Positions 1 through 8,049 of a stretch of 64,000 nt of DNA are shown here, piece after piece. Under the pieces are notes generated by a model. The model worked only from the letters and a program-made list of their open reading frames with translations. It searched no databases and was not told the DNA's origin. The stretch spans positions 70,606 through 134,605 of the forward strand of contig JAFGND010000071.1 of NCBI GenBank assembly GCA_016927185.1, read 5' to 3'. The DNA is from Candidatus Coatesiibacteriota bacterium. Lineage in GTDB: Bacteria; JAFGND01. The translations under genes and the position numbers were made by a program. The stretch's first letter is position 1. Every line of letters starts with the position of its first letter.

Positions 1-470
1 GGTCCCATATTTTCACTGAATACTCCAAAAAGCTTTTTTGTATCCAAATTGCAAATGTCTGCAAGTTCAGGGCAACTTCCATAAAGCTCACCTGGAGAAA
101 AGGCTGGAATAACAGCTCCTGTTCTGTAATCAAGGCGAGAAGCGATTGTCCCGCCAGTTCCTAATAGAGTCACTTTGGGTTTTTTGGGATCATAGGGGAA
201 TTCCTTTTCAGGAATCTGATAATTTGCTTTTTTATAATCAAACTCCTTGATTTTTGTTATACTATCTGCCTTAATACCCACATTATATCCATTTCTTAAT
301 TTCATTACAATGAATTTATCATCCAGAGTTTCTGCTCTTGGAAGTATTATTCCCCTGAATATTCCTCTTGTACTTGATATTTCTACATCTGACCATACTC
401 TCGCATTCATCTGTTTCAAGACAGATTTAGCTATCCCTCTGTATCCCTTGAAATCTTCTTCGTTCAGCAA
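1..470 (-). CDS. gatD: Archaeal-type Glu-tRNA(Gln) amidotransferase subunit D, 5' part (runs off left edge)
   Basis: GatD is the asparaginase-like subunit that, with GatE, releases ammonia from an amide donor to convert Glu-tRNA(Gln) to Gln-tRNA(Gln). The reverse strand reads an N-terminal beta-barrel-like segment (FRGIILPRAE, LRNGYNVGIK), a linker, then the asparaginase active-site block LLGTGGTIASRLDYRTGAV. The combination of this N-domain with TGGTIAS followed by DYRTGAV is typical of GatD rather than plain AnsA/AnsB. About 156 codons are visible; the rest lies left of base 1. I chose TTG at 470, because GAGGT sits 7 bases upstream and a TGA stop lies just before it. An ATG at 410 is the alternative. 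A TTGACA lies upstream at 530-535. GatD is normally archaeal, so a bacterial copy is unusual. The partner gatE would have to be outside the window. Confidence 0.85.
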   Translation of the reverse strand, partial: MLNEEDFKGYRGIAKSVLKQMNARVWSDVEISSTRGIFRGIILPRAETLDDKFIVMKLRNGYNVGIKADSITKIKEFDYKKANYQIPEKEFPYDPKKPKVTLLGTGGTIASRLDYRTGAVIPAFSPGELYGSCPELADICNLDTKKLFGVFSENMG

Positions 471-645
471 TAAACTACCTCATATTTTTTTATATAAACT
501 AAATTCTTTGCCTATAAAAGCACTGGATTTGTCAAGAGAAAACCTGAGATATTACAAATGATCAGATTCATAAAGTAATAATATTAATCGAAGTTTTTCT
601 CAGTAAACAAATTACATTATTTGAGGCTAAAATTTGTTTTAAGTA

Positions 646-3309
646 CTATTGGCAGATTTCAAGTTTCCTTGTTAAATATTCAATAATCTTGTCCATGGCT
701 TTTATTCCTCTTTCTCTCTGGGAATTATAAAAAGCTTCTATGGAAATATTCACTTTGTTATTATTTTTAGCTGGACCTCCTGTTGGATCAACTTTCTGCC
801 AGATTTTTTCAGTTTCTTCCATATAATCAAAATAGAGAGTATTATCCTGAGCTACTGTCAGAAAATAGAGATCTCTTATATTTTTCAGTTCAATAAGATT
901 TTGCTCCAGGTCAATAAGCTCATTCTTTATAGGAATGTCCAATTCAAGCATTTTTTCTATTGCAATCCTTGGTATAGATTCTGAAACATTCAGATGGGAT
1001 TTAAGCATATGAAGAACCATTACAATATCTCTTAAACCACCTGGTGCTTCTTTTATATTATTAGGTTCATTCTCATAGTATGAACGTCTTTCATAAAGTT
1101 CTTTCAGCATTTTTTCTATAAAAATCCTTGAGCGATCAAAAACATACTTCTTCCTTATCTCCTCTTCAAATCTATACTTATAATTCTTGTTGCCTATTAT
1201 TACATGTCCATCAAGCAATTGAGACCTGTAAATGAAATCCTGTTCAGTATCGTTTTCAAGAAGATCCTTTATCTGTTGGAAATCAATAAGGATTGTGCCA
1301 ATTTCTTCAGTGAAATAATTATGCAATCTTGTTCTTACCTGGAAAAGAAATGTAGAAAACTTGCTTACGATACTCTTGAACATGTTTTCTTCTTTTTCTG
1401 ATAAATCATCAACAAGTATTACGGCATCATAATCTTCATTATAGCTATCTCCTCTTCCATTACCACCAGTAGAGAGGAATAAAATGCTATCTTTCAGACT
1501 GGGAGGATTTTTATCCCTGAATCTCTCATGCAATTCTTTTACTGTTGCTGAATGACATAACTCAAGCAATGTAAGAGCAAACAGATCATAGAATCTAGTA
1601 AATTGCCTGTTAAAATGTATTATATTTATGAATCCCAGCTTTATCATTGAAAGTCTTACAAATTCAAGATAGTAAAAAGACTGGAGAAGTTCAGATTTGT
1701 TATCAAGTCTTTTTGATAGCGTATATTCCTGAAGCGTTTGCCTGATCTTTTTCTTGAACCAATCATTATCATCAAGATGTTCTATATGCTCTGGAAATCT
1801 TGCATAGAGCTCGTCGCAGAAACCTTTTAAATATCTGCTGCCTATTTTGTGAAGATCACTTAGCTGCTTTGCTGTCTTAATTGTATTGAGAGCAAGTCCT
1901 CTATCCTCTAATTCACTAATGAGATTTTGTATCGCTTTTTCATCTTTGATATTGAAAAACGCAAATAAATACTTGCTATCTGGCATCCATCCTTGCTTGA
2001 AACTTTCAGTATAACCAATGTTCATACCTTTTAAGTGATTTACAATTACATTATCCACCAGCTTTTCAGATGTCTTGTGGAGTTCAGCAATGGTTTTCTT
2101 ATAATTGTTTAGAAGCTGTTCACATTTGTTTTTTCCTATATATCCCATTACACCAGCTAACCAGTTAAGAATATCATTTCCTTCTTCTGTAATATCTATA
2201 TCTGTCTGTTCTGTCACTGCTACCTGATAAGTCATTCTCAAAACATCAATGAAAGCAAGGTGTTGAGCAAGGTCTGCATAGATTTCACTGTGGTTATTAT
2301 CAATTAGACTTAGTTCATATATTGTTTGATATATGGATTTGTTTTTTATCCTGAATATGCTTTTAATGCTTGTTACAAGAGCTTTTATTAATCTGTAGCC
2401 AGTTTCTTTCGGATTTATCATACCTTCCTGTGGCTTGAATTTTACAAGGTTGTTTATTTCTGATAATGCGCTAAACAGAAAATTTTCGTGGTAATAATTC
2501 ATTGTTGGATCTGAGAAATAGAATCTTTCAAGTACTTCGTCTTCGAAAAGATTATACATGTAATTATCACCAGCAACAAAATATGATCCCAGGGCTTGTG
2601 ATATGACAACAAAATCTCCTCTATTATCATCGAAGTATTTTATGAACTCATGTTGATTTAATGCAAAGGATTGATTCCCTATTGTTTCTGATAGATAATG
2701 GTGGGGAATTAATCCACTGGAATGAAGTATTTGATTTATCTGAACAATTGTCTTGTTAGCCATTTGTTTATCATCTTCTTCATTATAAATAATGCATAAA
2801 TCAACGTCATCCTGATCGCTCAGACTTCCTACATTTAGAAGAGCGAAAGGTAAATATATTGTATCACTAAAAAACTGAGAAAGGACTCTCAAGTAAGATC
2901 TTACTAAAGCTATCCATCCTTTTCTGAATGAAAGTAAGCTTTTTCTGTAAATATCCTGAGTAAAAGCTCTTAAGCTTCTCATGTGAGAAAGACTCTTTAC
3001 CCATGCCCTGTTTTCACCCAGGAAATGCAATATAAAGTAAGTTTGAAGAAGATTTTTTGTTTCTCTTGGAGGGCTTTCAAGAAGTATTTTGAAAAAATCT
3101 TTTGCATATGGTAAAGGAGTATCTAAACCATATTTCTCTTTTGCCAACTCAATATGGGGAAATAGAATCAATAGCCTTGCAAGATTGTCTTCAAGATATT
3201 CAAGCAATGGTTTGTAATGAGTTCCAAGTTTAGAGTAATCTTTATTTAGAACTGATAAGAATTCCTTTATCTCTGCCTTGGTATGAACAAAATAGAAGTC
3301 TATTGACAT
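646..3309 (-). CDS. Tandem nucleotidyltransferase-fold protein, GlnD/GlnE-like
   Basis: An 887-residue soluble protein with two nucleotidyltransferase signatures. The first is NVGSLSDQDDVDL at about 159-171 (GS then DxD at 168-170). The second is TGGNGRGDSYNEDYDAVIL at about 612-630, followed near residue 755 by APGGLRDI, the GLRDI motif seen in PII uridylyltransferase GlnD, GlnE and DUF294 proteins. The regions between are helical with no membrane segments. GlnE has two such catalytic halves and GlnD has one plus HD and ACT domains. This protein has neither HD nor ACT, and its motifs do not match either family exactly. A role in nucleotidylating a regulatory protein is plausible but unproven. 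It stands alone, divergent from the glycan operon that starts at 3533. Confidence 0.6.
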   Translation of the reverse strand: MSIDFYFVHTKAEIKEFLSVLNKDYSKLGTHYKPLLEYLEDNLARLLILFPHIELAKEKYGLDTPLPYAKDFFKILLESPPRETKNLLQTYFILHFLGENRAWVKSLSHMRSLRAFTQDIYRKSLLSFRKGWIALVRSYLRVLSQFFSDTIYLPFALLNVGSLSDQDDVDLCIIYNEEDDKQMANKTIVQINQILHSSGLIPHHYLSETIGNQSFALNQHEFIKYFDDNRGDFVVISQALGSYFVAGDNYMYNLFEDEVLERFYFSDPTMNYYHENFLFSALSEINNLVKFKPQEGMINPKETGYRLIKALVTSIKSIFRIKNKSIYQTIYELSLIDNNHSEIYADLAQHLAFIDVLRMTYQVAVTEQTDIDITEEGNDILNWLAGVMGYIGKNKCEQLLNNYKKTIAELHKTSEKLVDNVIVNHLKGMNIGYTESFKQGWMPDSKYLFAFFNIKDEKAIQNLISELEDRGLALNTIKTAKQLSDLHKIGSRYLKGFCDELYARFPEHIEHLDDNDWFKKKIRQTLQEYTLSKRLDNKSELLQSFYYLEFVRLSMIKLGFINIIHFNRQFTRFYDLFALTLLELCHSATVKELHERFRDKNPPSLKDSILFLSTGGNGRGDSYNEDYDAVILVDDLSEKEENMFKSIVSKFSTFLFQVRTRLHNYFTEEIGTILIDFQQIKDLLENDTEQDFIYRSQLLDGHVIIGNKNYKYRFEEEIRKKYVFDRSRIFIEKMLKELYERRSYYENEPNNIKEAPGGLRDIVMVLHMLKSHLNVSESIPRIAIEKMLELDIPIKNELIDLEQNLIELKNIRDLYFLTVAQDNTLYFDYMEETEKIWQKVDPTGGPAKNNNKVNISIEAFYNSQRERGIKAMDKIIEYLTRKLEICQ

Positions 3310-3532
3310 TTGAACTCCTTAAAAAAAATTTGAAAAAATAAACATATACAGGCAGTTTAAGTCAAGTTTAAAAAGGTTTTGCAGACTCATAAATATGAGA
3401 AAATTCTTAAATCAACCATAAAAGGAAATAGCTTTCCATAACCAATTTTACTGGAAAACTTAAAAATATAAATTGCTTGACGATTGTATGACAACTTTTG
3501 TTCTCAATCTATCGCTTTTTTGAAGGGAGATT

Positions 3533-4261
3533 ATGTTTAAAAGCAATCTGGTAAGTGTTGTTATACCATGCTTTAACGAGGAAAAAGGTATCCAGGATAC
3601 AATCCTTCAAATAAAAGAGCTTGGAGATATTATTGATGAAATATTGGTTGTTGATAATAACTCAACTGATAATACTGGCAAAGTAGCTGAAGAACTAGGA
3701 GCAAGAGTTGTCTTTGAGAAAATTCCAGGTTATGGAAGAGCTTATAAAACTGGATTAGCTGCTGCAAAAGGATATTATATAGCAACACTGGATGGAGATG
3801 CTACATATCCTGCTGACAAAATCCCCTATTTGCTTGAAGTCTTACATAATGAGAATCTTGATTTTATTTCCGCTTGCAGAAAGCCTACAGACTGGCATTT
3901 CAATATTGAATCAATCCTCAGGCTTGCAGGAAACAGAGTATTGACAACAACGTTGTGGATATTGTTTTTCTGCTATCTTGTTGATAGTCAATCTGGAATG
4001 TGGGTCTTTAAGCACGATATTCTTCATTTATTTGATTTGACAAGTGATGGAATGCCTTTCAGTGAGGAACTGAAAATTGAAGCATTCAGAAAAAAAGAAT
4101 TAAAGGTAAAAGAAGTCCCAATAATATTCAGATATCATGACAGACAAGGTCCATCTAAGCTTAATTTGTGGAAAGATGGCATGATGAATCTGCAGTTTTT
4201 GTTCAAAAAGAGACTGGGATTAATAAACAAGAACGAAATAGCAGATTTCAGAAGAAGTTAG
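3533..4261 (+). CDS. Family 2 glycosyltransferase (polyprenyl-phosphate sugar transferase type)
   Basis: A 242-residue GT-A glycosyltransferase. Visible motifs are VVIPCFNEE at 9-17, the nucleotide-sugar block VVDNNSTDNT around 39-48, and the metal-binding DxD as LDGDATYP (D87, D89). This layout is that of the DPM1/DolP-mannose-synthase-like GT2 group, which charges a polyprenyl phosphate with a sugar at the inner membrane. There is one hydrophobic stretch near 130-145 and no C-terminal membrane anchor. GGGAG precedes the ATG. It is the first gene of a four-gene operon, and the GT-C enzyme two genes downstream could use the lipid-linked sugar it makes. Confidence 0.85.
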   Translation: MFKSNLVSVVIPCFNEEKGIQDTILQIKELGDIIDEILVVDNNSTDNTGKVAEELGARVVFEKIPGYGRAYKTGLAAAKGYYIATLDGDATYPADKIPYLLEVLHNENLDFISACRKPTDWHFNIESILRLAGNRVLTTTLWILFFCYLVDSQSGMWVFKHDILHLFDLTSDGMPFSEELKIEAFRKKELKVKEVPIIFRYHDRQGPSKLNLWKDGMMNLQFLFKKRLGLINKNEIADFRRS

Positions 4262-4268
4262 TTCATCT

Positions 4269-5315
4269 ATGCTCGTTCTTAAAACATTGCAATTGCTATA
4301 TAAACTCAGAAAAGGCAAGATATCTGCAATAAGTTATAATATCACAAATAGATGTAATTGCAGATGCCTTATGTGCAGTGTATGGAAGCATGATGTCAGG
4401 GAACTAAAAATTGATGAGCAAAGAAAGATATTCACTCATCTCAAGAAAAATGGTTTAATTCTGGTTGAAATAACAGGAGGAGAACCTTTACTCAGAAAAG
4501 ACCTGTTCGAGTTTACCAGTTTGCTCGATGAACTTGGATTTCTTTATACTATAAATACAAATGGTCTTCTTCTTGATGAAGATAAAATAATTAGGTTGAA
4601 TGAATGTAAGAATTTGCTTCAGATAGCAATTAGTCTGGATAGCCTTGATGAAAAAAAGTATGAAATGCTCAGAGGAGTGGATGGTTTTAGTATATTGATG
4701 AAAAACATTGAATTATTAAGGAAATCAACAAACAAAACAATAAAGTGTTCTATGACAATTTCTAGGGAGAATTATAAGGAGTTTGAAAATATGGTTGTCT
4801 GGATCAAGAAAAATAATTTCTTTTTAAGCGTTTTTCCAGTAAATAATGGTGCTGAGTTCTATCACAGATCCGATAATAGTCTATTTGAAGATAATCCTCC
4901 TGAAGTAATAAATGAAATAGCAAACTTGTTTCAAGAAATCGCAAAAAAGAGAAGGAAGGGAGAGCCTTTTTGGGAATTCTCTGAGTTTTATGAACGATGC
5001 AAGGATTATCTTTTGAAGAATGAATTGCCTGATTGTGGAGCATCAAGATTATTTATGGATCTTCATGCAGATGGAAGTATAGCAGTGTGCAATGATTTTC
5101 CTTCTTTCGCAAATCTACTTGATATTCCATTTGAAGAGGCAATGAAAATTGCAGAGAATCAAATGAAAAAAATCAAGTCTTGCTATACTAATACTCCTTG
5201 TTATTATACTTGCAGCTATAATATTGCTTTTATTGCTGAAAAACCATTCAGATATTTGCTGGAGACAATGAAAGTAATGGGTGTATTGAGAATTCTTGAA
5301 AGACTATGGAATTAA
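4269..5315 (+). CDS. Radical SAM/SPASM protein in a glycan operon
   Basis: A 348-residue radical SAM enzyme. The cluster-binding motif CxxxCxxC is C29, C33, C36 within NRCNCRCLMCSVW, and GGEP lies at 70-73. The C-terminal part has further cysteines (DCGA, AVCND, KSCYTNTPCYYTCSY) in the pattern of a SPASM or twitch domain that binds auxiliary iron-sulfur clusters. It starts 7 bases after the GT2 stop and its end overlaps the following membrane transferase by 10 bases, so it is cotranscribed with glycan genes. Members of this broad group modify peptides, sugars or lipids. The substrate cannot be read from the sequence; the context suggests a lipid-linked or surface glycan. Confidence 0.85.
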   Translation: MLVLKTLQLLYKLRKGKISAISYNITNRCNCRCLMCSVWKHDVRELKIDEQRKIFTHLKKNGLILVEITGGEPLLRKDLFEFTSLLDELGFLYTINTNGLLLDEDKIIRLNECKNLLQIAISLDSLDEKKYEMLRGVDGFSILMKNIELLRKSTNKTIKCSMTISRENYKEFENMVVWIKKNNFFLSVFPVNNGAEFYHRSDNSLFEDNPPEVINEIANLFQEIAKKRRKGEPFWEFSEFYERCKDYLLKNELPDCGASRLFMDLHADGSIAVCNDFPSFANLLDIPFEEAMKIAENQMKKIKSCYTNTPCYYTCSYNIAFIAEKPFRYLLETMKVMGVLRILERLWN

Positions 5316-7057
5316 AAAAGAAGCGAATTCTCATTGAATGGATTGCTTTATTATCAGGTATAAGCTTATTTCTATTTGGCATTTTATACGAGTATAAAAC
5401 CAGATATATATCAACTTTTTTTACAAATATTATCCATTACAATCCACTTCATCCTGACAGTTTCGAATTTACATTAAGAGGGTTTAAATCAGTGCCTTCA
5501 TTTCTTATCGGTTTATTTCTGGTTTCGTTTGGATTATCCAGATATGGTAATGAGGTTTTCAATAAAATAAAAATTAAAATTGAAGCAAATTTTGAGAAGA
5601 GAATACTTTTGATAATACTGTTACTGACTTTCATAATCTGCATTATCATAAATATTTATATTCTGCAAAGTGGTGCAATTAGTATAGATGAAACTTGTTA
5701 TTTGATACAAGCTAATCTGTTCGCAAGGTTGAAACTCTGGGGAGAACCCCCTCCTCCCGGACATCTTACCTATATGGCAGTATATACAGGCATTAACAGG
5801 ATGTTTGGAGGACATTTCCTGGGACATTCAATCCCACTTTCCATTGGAATATTACTTGGGATGGATTTTCTTATACCAGCATTGCTGGGAAGTATTACTT
5901 GCTTGATGCTATTTCTTTTCTTTAAAGAAGTATTTGGATTAAAAATAGCAACATGGGCAACTTTTCTTCTTTTCTTATCACCGTTTCATATTTTCATATC
6001 CTCAGGTTATATGTCTCACTGTGATCATCTGCTTTTCTTGTTGCTTGCTTTTTATTTGCTGGAATTGTTTCTGAAAAGGAAGAGGGATATAAATATTTTC
6101 TTCAGTGGTTTCTCTATAGGTTTTGCATTTTTCATAAGACCCCTTGAAACGTTACCGATAGTATTTATCCTTATGATTTTGATAATCTATAAACTGAGAA
6201 AAAAATCCATTAAACCTTTTTTGTTTTTTGGTTTAGGAGGAGGTATATGGTTATTTGTTATCTTTCTGACTAATTACTTGTTTTCAGGCTCCATTTTTAT
6301 TACCCCAATGAGCATGGTCTCTCCATGGGTAACAACAAGGCTGATTCCGTTTTCTCTTGGCTGGACTTTCTTCAAGGGTATATTGCAGGTATATATATAC
6401 AGTATTTTGTTGAGTTTTGACCTGTTTGGATGGTGGGGTAATTCATTAATATTTATTATCATATTTATGATATTCGGTAGAAACAGATTTGAAAATCACT
6501 GGACAAAAATATTCATGTTGATTTTGATGATTGCAATTGTATATCAAGTTATTATGCAAAATAATCCCATAACTCCTTATGGTGCAAGGTATTTCTATGC
6601 AGCAATACCCTTGCTTATACTGCTTACGATAAAGGGAATTGAGACTGCAGCAAAGTCAGTAAAAAAACTTGGAATTCCTGTTTATTCCTTTATGGGATAT
6701 ATTATAATAGGTTTTTTTCTGTTATCTTTCGCCTTTTATATTCCCTTAAAGCAGCATATATCTCGAAACATAATTCAAAGCAATGCTGTCAAGAAAGGTT
6801 TTCCTACTAGAGAGGCAAGGAATATAGTACTTAATGCGAAAAGACCAGCAGTAGTATTGTTTACAGATATGCGCGCCTTGCATGCATTGTATTATTTAAA
6901 TCAAAAATATCCTGATTTGAAACTTGGCTTGAGTAGTGGATTAATGAAAGATCTGGAGTTGAAATCAGAGCTTCCAGAATATAATGTATATTATCTCAAG
7001 TCTCTTCCAGATGATACTCAGATACTTGAATCTCCAGAATGGGGAGAATCCAGATAA
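5306..7057 (+). CDS. GT-C integral membrane glycosyltransferase (ArnT/PMT family type)
   Basis: A 583-residue protein with about a dozen hydrophobic segments. A short acidic motif SIDE (D128, E129) sits in the first outer loop, the position of the catalytic or metal-binding acidic residues in GT39/GT83-like dolichyl-phosphate-mannose transferases and ArnT. The C-terminal ~90 residues are soluble. Such enzymes transfer a sugar from a polyprenyl-phosphate donor to protein or lipid A on the periplasmic side. The GT2 enzyme upstream could supply the donor. It overlaps the radical SAM gene by 10 bases and its stop overlaps the epimerase start (TAATG). Confidence 0.8.
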   Translation: MELKKKRILIEWIALLSGISLFLFGILYEYKTRYISTFFTNIIHYNPLHPDSFEFTLRGFKSVPSFLIGLFLVSFGLSRYGNEVFNKIKIKIEANFEKRILLIILLLTFIICIIINIYILQSGAISIDETCYLIQANLFARLKLWGEPPPPGHLTYMAVYTGINRMFGGHFLGHSIPLSIGILLGMDFLIPALLGSITCLMLFLFFKEVFGLKIATWATFLLFLSPFHIFISSGYMSHCDHLLFLLLAFYLLELFLKRKRDINIFFSGFSIGFAFFIRPLETLPIVFILMILIIYKLRKKSIKPFLFFGLGGGIWLFVIFLTNYLFSGSIFITPMSMVSPWVTTRLIPFSLGWTFFKGILQVYIYSILLSFDLFGWWGNSLIFIIIFMIFGRNRFENHWTKIFMLILMIAIVYQVIMQNNPITPYGARYFYAAIPLLILLTIKGIETAAKSVKKLGIPVYSFMGYIIIGFFLLSFAFYIPLKQHISRNIIQSNAVKKGFPTREARNIVLNAKRPAVVLFTDMRALHALYYLNQKYPDLKLGLSSGLMKDLELKSELPEYNVYYLKSLPDDTQILESPEWGESR

Positions 7058-8049
7058 TGGCAAGAAAAGTAAGGACTCTGGTGACAGGAGCATCTGGTTT
7101 TATTGGTTCTCACTTGGTAGAGGAATTGATAAAAAGAGGACATCAAGTATGGGCATTAGTAAGAGATCCAAAGTATCTGGATAAAATGGATTATGCTGAT
7201 CTCTATAAATTTTATGGTGATATCCTGACTATAAATGAACTTACTTATTTTTTCAAGAAGTTGCAATTCGATTACATATTCCATCTTGCGGGTTTAACCA
7301 AATCTTTAGATGAAGACAGTTTCTTCAGGATTAATGTAGAAGCAACCAAGAACCTAATGAATATTGCTCTGGATACGCAGAATAATTTAAAGAGATTTTT
7401 ATTCTTTAGCTCTCTTTCAGCTTCTGGACCAGGAAAAGGAAATGAATTAATCAAAATCTCGCATGAACCAAATCCGATAAGTACTTATGGTAAAAGTAAG
7501 CTTAATGCAGAACAGCTTGTTATAGAAAGCACACTTCCTTATACAATAATAAGACCTCCTGTAGTATATGGACCTCGAGACAAGGATGTTTTCATATATT
7601 TCAAACTGGCAAAGAAGTACAATCTCGTACCAATTATTACAGGGAATAGAATACTTAGCATGATATATGTAAAGGATCTGGTTAATGGAAGCATAAATGC
7701 GGTTTTAAGTGATAATACTATAAGTGGTACTTATTTCCTGACAGATGGAAGCTGTCATACATGGGATGAGATTATCAATACTATAAAAGAAATCATGGGT
7801 ATAAAACCAATAAGACTTCCAATACCTTCTTATGGTGTCCATTTTGCTGGAGAGCTGGGAGAGCTTCTTGGAAAATTACAGAAGAAAACAAATACATTGA
7901 ATAGGGAAAAAGCAGTGGAAATGCTGGCTTTTAACTGGGCTTGTTCTGATGAAGAAGCTGAAAAGGATTTTGATTACAAATCTTCTTGGGATCTTAAAAA
8001 AGGTTTTACTGAAACAATAGATTGGTATATAAAGGAAGCCTGGTTATAA
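7057..8049 (+). CDS. NAD-dependent epimerase/dehydratase (extended SDR)
   Basis: A 330-residue extended short-chain dehydrogenase. The Rossmann motif is GASGFIG (G11, G14, G17), a serine-rich strand FFSSLSA precedes the catalytic YGKSK (YxxxK), and IRPPVVYGP follows. It probably epimerises, reduces or dehydrates an activated sugar for the operon's glycan. The start at 7057 is chosen because it forms a TAATG overlap with the preceding stop and has GGGGAG 8 bases upstream. The longer ORF from 7039 would use no such site. Its stop codon directly abuts the stop of the convergent gene at 8050. Confidence 0.82.
   Translation: MARKVRTLVTGASGFIGSHLVEELIKRGHQVWALVRDPKYLDKMDYADLYKFYGDILTINELTYFFKKLQFDYIFHLAGLTKSLDEDSFFRINVEATKNLMNIALDTQNNLKRFLFFSSLSASGPGKGNELIKISHEPNPISTYGKSKLNAEQLVIESTLPYTIIRPPVVYGPRDKDVFIYFKLAKKYNLVPIITGNRILSMIYVKDLVNGSINAVLSDNTISGTYFLTDGSCHTWDEIINTIKEIMGIKPIRLPIPSYGVHFAGELGELLGKLQKKTNTLNREKAVEMLAFNWACSDEEAEKDFDYKSSWDLKKGFTETIDWYIKEAWL

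Noticed and set aside
247-561. Plus-strand ORF of 104 codons
   Set aside because: It lies antisense to the gatD coding frame, which has strong family motifs.
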